Translations under genes and position numbers: made by a program | In this document: in pieces, positions 29,301 through 44,028 of the stretch | Layout of the letters: every line of letters starts with the position of its first letter | Numbering within the stretch: the stretch's first letter is position 1 | Notes under the pieces: model-generated | What the model was told of the DNA's origin: nothing | Databases searched by the model: none | What the model saw: the letters and a program-made list of their open reading frames with translations, nothing else | Assembly (NCBI GenBank): GCA_026874595.1 | Contig: CM049307.1 | Coordinates: 48,461,678 to 48,525,677 of the forward strand | From: Sipunculus nudus | Taxonomy: Eukaryota > Annelida > Sipuncula > Golfingiida > Sipunculidae | DNA: 64,000 nucleotides | Direction: 5' to 3'

Positions 29301-32300
29301 GTCACTTTCCTTTTTTTCTTCTGCCCATTGTTGCATGGATATCCTTTTTGGCTGATTATTGGTCAGAATGAGAGTAGCTGGTAACAGATTTGCATTTTAT
29401 ATTCATTTTTTACCTTGACCATATTTTCTTTGACACTGGGTGTCTGAGCATCAAACCTGATATGCATATTTTTGGTTGTAGGACCGCGACTATTAAGCTG
29501 ACTCTTTTAGTTCTGTAAACAATGCATTTACAAGGGAGAACTGTCCCATTTCATGCACAAAATCATATAATCATATAAGGACAATATTTATAATCATATA
29601 ATGATACAATAATGATGTAAAATATTATTAAAATAATATAACGTTCCAAAGCACTCCATGATTTGACACAGGTCAATCCCCTACACTTTCTTTGTTCATC
29701 ATGGTATTCTATAATTATCAGTCTTTAAAAAAATGGTTGTCCAAATCATTTATCTATCATTTATCCACCATTTGACATATGTCTCACCTTATTAATGTCA
29801 GCAGAAGCTCCTGTCCATACTTATTTGCTCAATTAATATTAAATTATTTTGGTTTCATTACAGCTTAGAAATAGACATCAAGAAATATGTAGAGCAGCAG
29901 AAATATGGCATTGGTGAGTATACAGTAATGACTGTGTTTCTTGTGGCACTTACATTTTATTACGCCCGTTTTATAACGGGAGTATTTTGGTATACCCACC
30001 ATTCATCGGTTCACTTTTAGTGTTTGCCCCGATTACTTAGCGAGGCTTTGATGGATTTTCGCAAAACTCACCATAAGTACTTACCAACAGATTATCTCAC
30101 CCAAGTTCAATTATGGGCAATGTTCATGCATATATAATAAGGTCATGGGTCACTCGGCTACTTTGTGTTGTCGTCGAAATAACTTATGAAGAATATGAAG
30201 GATTTTGATAAGACACATCAGAAATGTTAATCAATAAAATAAGTTTGAATTCCAGTGAAATCAGTGCATATTTAATGAGGTCAGAGGTCACCATACTTTG
30301 GAGGTACTTTGGTGACTTACCAAAAATCCTATGGATTAACATGAAACTCATCATACATGTTAACCAATAGACTTTCTCACCTGATTTACATTCTCATCAA
30401 AATTCACGCATATTAAATGAAGTCAGAGGTCCTTTGACTTTGAAGATACCTTGGTGACTTACAAAAATATTTTGGATTTATATGAAACTTTTCAAACATA
30501 TTTACCAATAGTTTCTCACCTTAATTACATTCTCATCAAAATTCACGCATACTAAATGAGGTCAGAGTTTACCAGATACAAGATGGGCGTATTATGCACG
30601 TTTGCGGTGCTCTTGTTGTATATTTGTTTATTGGAGATGTAATTTTCTAAATAAAAAAATCATACAATAAAAATCATACAATACACATTTCATATATTCT
30701 TGTACACAATCACATCAAATACAGTGTATACAAGTTATACAAAGCACTTACCTGGACATTATTTCAACTATACTTCAAATTTTCAATGCTTGTAATTTGT
30801 ACATGCAGTATATACATAAATTTTAGTGGTCTTTAAAGAATACATTTTCCCCATGCTTTTTCTTTCAGTAATAAAACTACAAAAGCTACTGTGTGTCATA
30901 ACTTTTTCCTTATTTTGTCCCATTTTTCCAAATGTGTGGTAATCTTATATTTCTGTTTTGCTATTATATGTTCAATTTTTTCTATATATTTCAATCTCCT
31001 TCAAGTTAAAAAATCTAACATTAAATTACTTGTTTTCTGATTATATTACTTTCTACTATAAAACACACACATTTAAATTTAAGGAGCACCTGATTCATTT
31101 AAAGGTTACTCTTAACTGGAAACATTCCACACATACTGTGTTCAGTGAGATGTAAAATTTTTAACACCACATAGTTTTGCTATAAAAGGAATGGATACAA
31201 AGGCATACCTGACACTGTAAGATTTATCTTTAATTTATGTTTGAGCACAGCACATATATTTCAGTTTATTATAATAGCTCCTTATATACCCACTTATGTT
31301 TTACTTAAAACTTTTCTTCCTCCAGCATCAGAGAAACTACAGAAACAGTGGCAACGAATGTCTCAGGAGGTCCAAGTTCATGAAAGTTATGTGAGTTATA
31401 AACGAAATAATAAATCTGATCTTGATATACAAAAATATATTAATTAACATGAGGATTAGTTTTTTAGCGTTTTTTGAAGCATGGGTATTTGGATAACAGA
31501 TTACTAGTATTGTATCACTGAAAACAAAAAAAAAAAACTGAACTGTCGATGTCTCTGAATATGATATGATGATTTATGAAATTGTTTAAATTTCTTTTAT
31601 TAGAAGAATTAAAGAAAAAAAAATAAATGATCATTAAAAAAAATATGAATATCTTCTATTTAACTTTATATATTTATCTGAATACAGATTTTCTTTGAAA
31701 TTCATATAAATCCTATTTTCCAATCAGAATAAAATGATATTTGAATTTTGTGAATATCTTATTAGAAAAAAAAAGATTATTTTTTTTTTCTGTATATTAA
31801 CTGTTTTTAGTTAAGAAGATTAGAAGAAGACTATGCCCGCTGGGATAGCATGTCTACTCGAGTTACAGAATTGAACAGAAGTCCATACTGCAGATCAAGG
31901 AATAATGACTCAATGGGTGATGTGTAAGTAGACCTGCCAATTCCAGCTGATGACATCAGTCAGTGCTAAGTTATAGGCCTATATATATATGATCATCCTA
32001 ATCAATGTCACTGTGATATTGTTATATTGATACTCTCAATACCACATGAAAAGAAAGTTCTATGTAGAAAGGGTACTTACTATCCAACTGTTCTAGGAGG
32101 AGTACAGCTCAGAGTTGCAACAGACCTGTTAAAGTGCTGCATATTTTCATCAAAAATTTTACACTCTGATTGGTCATCCAAAAATCTCGGATGTTTTCAA
32201 AACCCAGTGATCTTGACCTGCATCTTCAAAGTCAAATTTGCCAAATGTAAAATATTTGTGAATCCATAACTTTTGAAGCTTTACACAGTTTGTCCTCAAA

Positions 32301-35300
32301 TTTGGTACAACAATTGTTCCTACCAAGTTCTTGGAGGAGTTCAAACCCTGTGACCTTGACCAGGTTCTTCAAGGTCAAGTCGGCGAAATTATAGTTATTG
32401 TCTTGTGAACATGATAACTTTTGAAGGGCTGCATATTTTCCTCCAAAATTTTAAACACTCATTGTTCATCCCAAAATCTTGGATGACTTCGAAACCCTGT
32501 ACCTGGACCTTCATCTTCAATATCAAATCTGCCAAAATGTGAAATTCTTGTGAACCTCATAACTTTTGAGGTATTTAACATTTTGTCTTCAAATTTGTTA
32601 CACCAATTGGTCCTTCTAAGTTCTCAGAAGAGATTTAAAAACCTTGTGACCTTGACCATGATCTTCAAGGTCAAATCAGCCAAATTATAGTTATTGTCTT
32701 GTGAATGTGATAACTTTTGAAGGGTTGCTTATTTTCTTCTGAAGTTTTAAACACTTATTGTTCCTACCAACATTTCAAGGGGTTCTAAATCCAGTGACCT
32801 TGACCTTGATCTTCAAGGTCAAGTAAATGCAATTCTAGGGTTATTGTGACCCCCAAAACTTTGGAAGTACTGAAGATGTTTTCTTCAAATTTGACACACT
32901 AGCTCTTTCTGCTAAAATCTTATTTGAGTTTGAAAAGCGGTGACCTTGACCCTCAGAGTCAAATCTGCAGAAATCTAGAATCATCATTTTGAGATAGTGC
33001 ATATTTTACCCCTTATATTTTTTTATATGGTCCATAGGGGGGAGAATATATCTGTTTTTGCGCTGTAAAAACAAAACCATTCTTGTTTCTTATAATTATT
33101 AGTTTGCATCAATCTGCTTATGTCCTTGAAGTTATTTGCAAAAATAATATTCATCAAACAATTGTCCTGAAGAAAACTGTGGATATGGGTCCTGGGATAG
33201 ACTGTAGAAAATTTACCAGAGACATTAATTACATGGTGAAGTGGTCCTATATGAAAGGTTCTTATCATGTGATAGAATAATATGGTAGTCCAGAAAAGTT
33301 ATCTGCCAACAGATTAACTGTGTTTGTATCTGTTATGTTACAAAGAATTGTCAGGATCATCTCAAACATTATACAGTTTAAAAAAATACATCCTCTGGGT
33401 TCTTACTATTAATTCATTTCGTGTATTTGACAAAAAATAAACACTTACTCCTGTCATAATAAAATTGTTTGATTTAGAGTAGAAATGCGTATATATTTCT
33501 TGTTCAGTCACCATATACCTACTAATACGAAGGCCAAACTTGCTCATTTGCAAGTAAATGTGATGTCACAATTCTTCACAGGATACTAAATTCAGAAAAC
33601 CTTTAAAATTAAACAATGTTGTCAGAGAAAAATCTGGTAATTTTTCATGTTTTCTCCTTTCAGAGAACGTGCGGCAATAGAATTATACAAAACTCTCCTC
33701 CAGATTCCAAAAGGTAAGTGAATTCACATCAAAAGACCATGTTCTGTGTTTTTGAAAGTACATCAAGACCTTAAATGTAAGTGCCACTATTATTTCTGGA
33801 ATTGATAATCAACTGAATCTTTTATACTTTGTGCTTAAGGTTGATTCATGTTGGAAATAAAACTGATCAAGGGTGGTCACCATGCATTTTGGTAAGATAT
33901 GACCAGTAAACAAGACAGTGGTCAACTGGCTTTTATGATGGAATGAAGAAAAATCATTTAAAGAATATGATAAGGTACAGAATTGCAATAAAGTGTAATT
34001 TGAAAACTTTTTAGCTCAGCTGACTATAAGTCATATGAGCTATAGTCGTGGTGCATTGTCCGTCTTCCATTCGTCCGGCCGTCTGTCTGGCCGTCCGGCT
34101 GTTAACAGGGCACGTTTTGAAACCATTGGACCTATGAATCCAAAATTTTGCATACTGTTAGATGTCCCCAAAATCTCCTACCTTATCTAAAATTGGGTCA
34201 CTATGGCTTCGTTCCTTCTAAATATTAAGGAAAAACCTCTGTTTTCCATAAAAAAGCCATAGTTACACTTCAAGGCTGAGTAATGTCAAAACCACTGATC
34301 TTTTTAATCATATTTAGCATTCATATTATTCCATATATTTTCTTTCAACATACCAAAAATTAGGTCAGTATTGCTTATTGTTTTGAAGTTATGGGTCCAA
34401 ATATAATGCAATTTTTTTAAGATTCAGGAAATATATTTACTCACTTAACATGAGAATTGCTGAAGCTGGAGACTTTTTTTTCAGAGATATAACTATATTT
34501 AATCAAGATTCAGTTGTTTACCCAAAATTAGATCTGAATTTTGCAATTTTTTTAAGTTTTTGATTCATTCTTATTCTAGGCTATGCTACATTTTAGATTT
34601 TTGTATTGTACCACCAGGGTTACAATGATTAAAGTGCACCTTTAATTGTGTCCACAAAGTGGTGTAATGCTATGAAAGTGTGGATGTTCATCAGATAAGT
34701 AATTCCTGTCTTCAGAAGAGTAAAAACTTCACCAGGTGTGAAATTGACTATTAATTCCAGTAATAAATTATAGCTGAGAATGTAATTAGCACAATGATAT
34801 TGATTGTCCCTCATTCAACCAACAGTGTGTATATTTTATTTGAAAAGATGTTTTATTTTATCAGATTTACTGAATCTTTTATTTTTGTGAATAAATTAAG
34901 CATGTACTGAAAACTCCCATGTACAAAAAGTTTTAATAGTGATTCAAGGAATAATCTTGAAGATGCCGTGTTGTGTCATTATTTTCTTTGAAATTCAGTT
35001 TAAACATTTGTGATTTAAAAATAATAAAATATATGTGTATGCATAATATGACCTGATAGGAGCTACACTCTGGATAAATAATGATTGCAACTTAGAATTC
35101 TGATATTTTAACTTATATTTTTCAGTTTTTTATCATTACAAATATATAAAACTTGTAATTACAAAAAAAGTGAATCTGATAAAAACTATTAATGGAAAAA
35201 GTAAGCTTTAATATAAACTTAAATGCATTATTCCCTTGAAAGTGAAATAAATTAAGGTATTAGTCCATTCTGTCCACTTGTCTGTCCATATGTAAATTTT

Positions 35301-38300
35301 TCATATGCATCACAGTATCTCAAAACTTTTTTTGTTTTTCTTCATGACAGTCTTGTCATGTATTAGTATTAGTTTAGTAATCATATATTTAGAACTATGT
35401 TATAACCAAGTAGGAGGGCCCCTTTCCTCTTCGCTTCTCATATGCTTATATATATGAAAAACATTACAATAGAATATTTTGCATTTATAAATATTTCAAA
35501 CTTCAGCTGAGTGCCGTGACCCATGGGTCCCTTGATTTAATAAAAGAAGTGAACAACATCATTTTTTGTTGAAATAAAGACATTTAATTATAAAACAGAA
35601 AAATTTATTGCCAAATTTCATATATTATAAAAATAAATACCTGGCGAAAATGACCAGAATACATCACTCCTCTGCAGGAATAAAATAAAAATTTACAAAA
35701 ACTAGAATTGATTTCTTATTTTAATATGGCCTATGAATCACTTAAACTATATGATAAATTTTCACCTTAAAAAAATATGGGGTCACCACAGTCAAACACT
35801 AGTTTCTGTATTTCAGGAATATAGAAAATTGCATAAGAATGATGTGTGTATCTATAAAGTAGTTATCCTCAGCATGATGACATGAAATTCTGAGATAAGT
35901 GACTAAGCAGGAGTGGTATTGTATACAGGGTTGTGTGGAGGGCAGTTAATTAAGCAGCAGTAGGCAATTAATTATCAATCTGCCACCTTCAATTATTTCC
36001 TATTTTTTCACTAAGCAAAGTAGCGATTCTATGATATAGTGCTACATTAATTTGTGGTCCTGACTAATACCTTAAACATAAAATTTAAATTCATTTTAAG
36101 ATTATGGTTTAACCAGTTCAAATAAAAAACAGTTACAGGAGTAACCATTAGGGCTATTAAAATCGAAACATGTTGAAAATTGGACCTCAGTACCCCGTAC
36201 AATGTATGACGATTTGGGTCCAGCCATTGTATATCGTACATTCCTTAGCCATCCCGAAAACCGTAAAAAACGCTTGAAAATCGGAATTTTTTACGTTTTA
36301 AATCTTGTACACAGTTATATGATTGTCTAACCTAAAGTAACCAGTCTTAAAATGAGAAATATATAATTTGTAATGGAGTGTAAATGCATTTTGATTAGGG
36401 CCCGGGAAACATGTATGTCAGGAAAATTGACCGTCTGTCAGACTGTATGTTTTAGTGAGGTATCGGCTTGATTTTCCGAATTTTAGTTACCTCTCTGGTG
36501 TCTAAGCTTAGATTACTGTCCATTCTATTATAATCATCTAGAGAAAGTGTAAAATACGCATAAAATAAGTATGATACGGCCGTTTTCTGTGGGCCTGGGT
36601 TTTCTGACAGCCCCAAATAAAGGTATTTAGCCATTATTAAGAGTAATAAATTACTACTAAAAATACGAATTATCAGCTAAATTTTTATTTATTAGGGAAG
36701 TGATAAACCCATTCTTTTGATTAACTCAGTTTCAAGATCGATTCTATTACGTAAGGGTCTTTTTTCATGTGTTTAATTAGGCCTGGGTTTCTCGTTCTGG
36801 GCCTGGCTTTTAGTGTGCCCCAATAGCAAGTGCACCAGTAGCTGCAAATCCGCTATGCACTGTAGTAATGGTGGCACTTCACTTTAATAATACCCAAAAG
36901 GTCAGGAGTATGGGCAACAGAATTTTAAGGCCAAAAAAAAAATAAACGTATGGTTCTTAGGCACAGCACACATCAGTTTTGAGCCCCGCCATAAAAATTT
37001 TCATCTATCAAGAAGATAAAATGATACAAATTTGCTAAAATTTCCTTTGTTATTTAGTGCTTTTAACTGTTTGGCAAAAACATTCTCAAAAACATTATCA
37101 TGCTTTCCCTGATCATATGACAATTTTATCAAAACATACAGAGAAAGGTAAAAAAAAATTTTGCCCGCCCGCACTGATTTCTGAAAAAAAGTTCCTTAGA
37201 ACCATACCTTTTTTTTTGGCCTAACATTCTTGTTTAATGAGCTGTCCTCATTTCTGGGCTATGAAGTCAAAATAAATCCATCCTAATTGCTGACATGTAG
37301 ATATCCAAATATTTCAAAATTTATATCATGTATTATTGTGCCTGTTAACATATGAACCATATCATTTGTATTGTTAATATTTTTTTTCCAGAGGAAAGAA
37401 ATAAAAATACCAGCAACAAACAGATGGTACAGTGTTTATTACTGGGAGTAGCCAAAAGAAATCAACTTGTTCCAGATCTGTACAGTCATATTAGGTAAAC
37501 CTTACAGTGTTCTGATTGTACTGCTTATGACTGAGCATTTAGTGTTGTATTTTTCACATTGTCAGTTTCTATAGCTGTCTGCTGAATTGAACTCACCACC
37601 AGAGCCCATATGCCCCATCCCTTTTGACCTATTTATTATAATGAGCCCCCAAAACACTCTTACATAGAAGGTCTTCCTTGTGATAGCTGTTTACAAGGCA
37701 ATAATGACGTCACAAAGGTGGATGACGTAAATGTCACCTTGACTTATGTCATCACCTGGAATTGCTGCACTGTTGAATATATAGCAGTCAGTGTGAACTT
37801 TTTTTAAATATTTTGGATTATTTGTCTGATACAAATTACTTGCCATGTAGGTAAGACATTATTCACTCAGTAGTCTGAGGAATGGCTCTGCAACCTATGG
37901 CCCAGAACTTTTTATACTTTCTCCTTTGTATAAAAAAATATCCTTGAAAACATGCCGACATGGGTACTGGTACAGACTAAATGTGTTCTGTTTGGGAGAG
38001 CTCTCCAAAATTATGCAAATTTTATTATAGCAGGGTGACTCACAGTTTACAGTAATATCGGTGACCTGATTGGCTGCATGGAACAGTTATTCTCATGATT
38101 ATTCATTAAATGAATATGCTATTAAGGTCACGTAAAGTTCATGGTGAGGTCAATTCAGTTTACTTTGTACCAAATACTATTCACATTTAAGAAGTTACTC
38201 TTTTAAATGATGAAATACATGAATTAAACACAATTTATTTCAAGGTGGGAACAGTGTGACCTAGTTGTTAATTTTTTTTAAATGGTCATTTTATGATGTT

Positions 38301-41300
38301 AAGATGGTTACTCAGACCTGAAGGATACCAAATGGAGTTAAATTGTTTAATTGATATACAGCATATCCTGAATATGATGTTCAGTATTTGACACACTGTA
38401 TATTCCATATTATTATGAACTAAAATAGTGCTTTAAGTACTGTATAATTTACAGTACTAGTGGTATATCCATAATGTTGACATATGCCCTGTGACATCTG
38501 TTTTTTTAGTGTGTACACAAAAGGGGAGCCCTCATGAGCATTTTCAAAATACTGGGAGAAATAAACCTGTCAGGTTTTGATAAAATTGTGAGGATGCAAA
38601 AAGGAAGTACTCTGCATGAGTATAGCATCTGGGCACGATTCTGTCTGTGGAGATAGTTTAGTGGCAAGGCGGTGTATCTGGCAGCAAGTCAGATAAGCCT
38701 TAGCTTTGCAAATGATGTTTTGCAACAAGTGACCTTTCTACCTCCACATATATGGAACCTACCACCTTAGGTTACATGTTTTTCCCATTTGTCAATACAT
38801 CTGTGTTTACAAACATGTTGTTGATAAACAAATTCCTACATCCTTTGCAGAGGTGTTATAAGAACTTTTCATAACCAGAATTACCCTTTGATCATTAATA
38901 CATACACAGAGGAAGCCAGAAATCACAATAATTCTTTTTTCAAAAGTTTAGTGAATGGGCTCCTTTAATGTTAATTCAGGAATTTGAGTATTCTAATATC
39001 AATATATATTTGCATTACAGGAAGGTCCATGCTACAAACACAGACATGCAGCAGTTACTGCCCAAGATGCAAGAGGGACTAGAGAAGCTGAGGGAGATCG
39101 GGCGATCACTCATGGCCTTCCAGAAACAAAGACAACTCAGTGTGTGGAGGATCGTTAATGTGGCAGTGAGTACCAGACTACACACACAGTCTTGACTCGA
39201 TAATCTGACACCGATTGTAAATTGTATATTTATCTTGGATTGCAATGCTGTTAGTTTGTGAAATCTCATGAGGAAGGCTGGGGGAGGGGTGTCAGAACCA
39301 GATGTTACTGCATTTTCTGAAATTTGTATTAGATTTTGTTTATAAGAAAAATTAAAATACAATATCTTTACTCTTTTTTTATTTTTTTTACATTCAGTGA
39401 ATAAAGAGGCAAACAGATTTTTTGTAGAACATGCTATTGATTGAAGAATCAGCATAGCCATTCTTCATGCCTAATAAGTGTGCTATGTGTGCACAGGCCA
39501 ATGTCTGACATCAAAGGTATTTGAGAAATCATATCAGATTGCCGAGTGAACATATACAACTTAATCCTTGTTTGTTTATTAAATATAGTGTCAGGGTTGA
39601 AATCCAAGCCTGTCAGATTGTAAAAGACAATTTTAATGGAATCCATTTGTTTTTAGCTCAGCTGACTATAAGTCATCTGAGCTATAGTCGTGGTCCATTG
39701 TCCGTCGTCCGTCCGTCTGTCCGTCTGGATGTCCGTCTGTAAGACTGGAACGTTTCGACACCGTTGGACCTACGAATCTGAAATTGGGCATACAGTTAGA
39801 TGTCCCTAAAATCTCCTACCATGCCGAAATTGGGTCAATAGGACTTCGTTCCTTCGAGATATTAAGGAAAAACCTCAATTTTTTATTAGAAATCTATTTT
39901 CACACTTCAGGACTGCCTTATATCAAAACCACTCATCTGGTTTTCTTCATATTTACCATAAATATTCCTCTATATAGTTTCTATGGACATGCCAGATATT
40001 AAGTCAGTATTATATAATTTAAAAAAGTTATGGGCCCAAACATAATGGACTTTGTAAAAAAATCGGGAAGATATTTGGTCACTTAAGACCAAAAGTGTTA
40101 AAGGTAGGGACTTTTTTCCAGTAATACAACTTTAATTAATCGAAATTAAATTGGAAACCAAAAATTAGATCAAAATCTGGTAAATTTTTTTAAATATTGG
40201 CAAAAATATAAAATTGGTACCTTAAATTTTGCCCAACTTTGGCCACGGCACGTTTTTTTCCTGTAAGTACTGTGGATTTAATTTTCACAGCATGTATACA
40301 TAAGGATTTAATCTGTTAAAATCTGAAATTTGAAAATAAAAGCTGCAAAATTAGGCTAGTTATTGAATTTTTTTGGAGGCTCTTGTTGTATTCCCTTACA
40401 TTGTCAAGCAGTCCACTTTGATGACTGTAGGTCATTCAGTGCACATCTCTATGCTCCCCAGGCTGTTGGCATAATTTTAGATGTCCCCATAATCTCCTAC
40501 CATACCAAAAATTGGGTCATTAGGACTTTGTTCCTTCGAGATATTAAGGAAAAAAACTCCGTTTTCCATAAAAAAAGCCATTGTTACACTTCAAGGCTGC
40601 CTAATATCAAAACCACTGATCTGTTTTTGATTGTATTTAGTATTCACTTTCTTTCATACATTTTCTACGAACATACCAAAAATTAGGTCAGTATTGGGTA
40701 TTATTTTGAAGTTATGGGGCAAAACATAATGCAATTTTAAAAAAAATCAGGAAATATATTTACTCACCTAACATGAGAATTGCTGAACCAAGAGACTTTT
40801 TTTCAGGAATATAACTTTATTTAATCAAGATTCAAGTGTTTACCCAAAATTAGATCTGAATTTTGCAAATTTTTCAAGTTATTAGCATAAATAAAAAATC
40901 AATACCTTAAATTTTTGTCCAACTTTGGCACTGTTGATTTAATTTTCACAGCATATATACATAAGGATTTAATTTTTTAAAATCTGAAATTTCAAAGAAA
41001 TTGATTGGAAAGAATGGCTTTAATTCATGTTTTCATACACCATGTCAAGTGTTGTTTACATCTAGCCCACCTAGTAGTACAGCCTTCACTTGCATTATGT
41101 AACCCACCCCAGGCAGCTTGCCTTGGGTCAGCTTGGCCACTACCAGCAGGCTTCCCCTCTGCCCTGCACTCCCCCCCCCCCCCCCCCCCCCAGCAGGTGC
41201 ATAAACTAGATAAATGTTATTATTTTCTGTATTTGATTCATTCTTATTCTAGGCTATGCTACATTTTAGATTTTGTATTTTACCACCAGGGTTACAGTGA

Positions 41301-43703
41301 TTAAAGTGTACATTTAATTGTGTCCACAAAGTGGTGTATTGCTATGAAAGTGTGGATGTTCATGAGATTAGTAATTCCTTACTTCAGAGGAGTAAAAACT
41401 TCACCAGGTGTGAAATTGAGTATTAATTCCAGTAATAAATTAAAACTGGGATAGTAATTAGCACAATGATATCGTTTGTCCCTCATTCAACCAACAGTGT
41501 GTTTACTTTATTTGAAAAGATGTTTTATTTTATCAAATTTACTGAATCTTTTATTTTATTTTGGTGAATAAAATTAAGCATGTACTGAAAACTCCAATGT
41601 GCAAAACTTTTTAATAGTGATTCAAGGAATATTCTTGTAGATGCCATGTTGTGGCATTATTTTCTTTTAAATTCAGTTTAAACATTTATGATTTAAAAAT
41701 AATAAAATATATGTGTATATGACCCAATATGAGCTACACTCTGGATATATGATGATTGCAACTTTTGCAACAATTCTAATATTTTAACTTATAGTTTCAG
41801 TTTTTTACTCTGTATATATAATGATTGCAACTTTTGCAACAATTCTAATATTTTAACTTATATTTTCAGGTTTTTTTATTAAAAATATATAAAACCTGTA
41901 AATAAAAGAATGATTCAGATATAAACTTCTTAATGGAAAAAGTGGATATGCTTAAAAAAATAGGATTATATATAAACTTAAATGCATTATTCCCTTGAAA
42001 GTGAAATAAAGGTATTAGTCCATTCTGTCAACTTGCCTGTCCATCTGTAAATTTTCATATGCATCACAGTATCTCAAAACTTTTACTGTTTTTCTTCATG
42101 ACAGTCTTGTCAGAGTATTAATTGCAATCATATATTTAGAACTTTACTGTAACCAAATAGGAGGGCCCCCTTCCTCTTAGCTTTTCATATTCTTATATAA
42201 ATGAAAAACATTACAATAGAATATTTCTACATCCACCTTCGTGCTGCCCACACTTTTTCCCTTCTCCGAACCCCATCCCAAAGTCAGCCTCAGTAAGCAA
42301 GAACAAGATGAATCAGATATATTCATACTTTAATATTTTGTATAACTATTCGTCCATAGGTACCTATGTACATGCCAGAAATTATGTCAGTATTGTGTAA
42401 TATGTAGACATAGTGGGCATCACAATAATGTAGCTTGTCAAGACTAAAGAGATATTGTGTCATACAGTCACAAATTCATGAATCACTTCATCAGCATAGT
42501 TAATCATAACATCATATCTGTCAAATTGAAAGCTTGCAGACTACCATACACTTTAGATCCTTCAACAAATAGCCTTATCATCATTCTACTACTGCTTATT
42601 ACTGCTGTCATTGCATTCATATTTGCTCAAATATATCACAATTTTCAACCCCTCCTAAATAAATAAAAAATAAACCACTATATTTGACTCTATTAATCCA
42701 TTAGTCAGGTAATTTCATTTATCATTTACTCACATATTACATTAAATTCCTTTATAATAGCCCAACATGTCCATGATATTCATAAGCTTTATCGACTTGA
42801 TATAGTATCACAGTGGAGAAACATTTATAGTCCAATCATGATCAGCTGAGCGCCGTGACCCATGGGTCCCTTTGTTTTTTCAAGGTTTCCGGATTAATAA
42901 TGGTCAGAATGTCAAGTCACGACTGTCCATGCCATTGTAATGATACTTAATACATTAGGGGGTAAACCTAGCCCAGTGGTTCAAACAATGGACTTTGAAG
43001 CAGACAATTTCTTTGTCATAGTTGAGGTGATCGGCCATTCGTAGGTGTAAGGGCCAGTCTATGTTCTGTAGCTCCTCTGTGAACCATGACACTGAGAAGA
43101 ACACGGGGAAGTTTGATTAGGATAATGCAAGAGGTGGTTTTGTAGTCTAAGACTACAGCTCTAGTGTTTAAATAATTTTAATGTTGTCTTTCACTTATGA
43201 TGTATAGGAGTGAAGATGTGTTAAGAGTGAAACAGACCATGTTACTGCATTTAAATAATGAAATAAAGATCTCAGGCTGAAGCAAACAATTAAAACATGA
43301 GGAAATCTGTCTCAGGAAAGATAGGTCTAGACACAACATGTACATGAAGTAAGTGTGTCCTTGAGTGACACTTTAGTGGTTGTATGTAATAACGAACATT
43401 AACTGTTGTAGTTACAGCACAGGACGTCCACTTCTAGTACTCCCTCGCCCATGGAAGGCCCAGGCTTGATGCTGTCATCTGGATCTTCTTCACAAGCTGC
43501 AGGGAATGATGTGCTGGACAAGTCAACTGAAGAATCCATACAGCTGATGTCTGAGAACCAGTCTACCAGACAAGAGTAAGTGATTGTTTTATGAGATTAC
43601 GTTGTGTTAAATTGAAATCTAGAATAGTAGTCAGAATAGCAATGCAGCATTGATTCATCTTCAAGTGTAGGGTGGGATGCAGCTTAGGACACCTTTTATT
43701 AAT

Positions 43704-43799
<96 letters not shown>

Positions 43800-43977
43800 C
43801 TTAACATGTAAATTTTTTAAATTATAATTTTTAACACTTTTCACTGCATATAAGTGATCGTTTTATGAGATTACGTTGTGTTAAATTGAAATCTAGAATG
43901 GTAGTCAGAATAGAAATGCAGCATTGATTCATCTTCAAGTGTAGGGTGGGATGCAGCTTAGGACACCTTTTATTAAT

Positions 43978-44028
<51 letters not shown>

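Noticed and set aside
39015-39461. 148-codon open frame on the - strand
   Set aside because: It is antisense to IKK exon 17 and its intron, with no recognisable protein family.
39784-40686. Frames reading LDVPKISYH and similar in elements A-C
   Set aside because: They recur only because the repeat recurs, and are broken differently in each copy.
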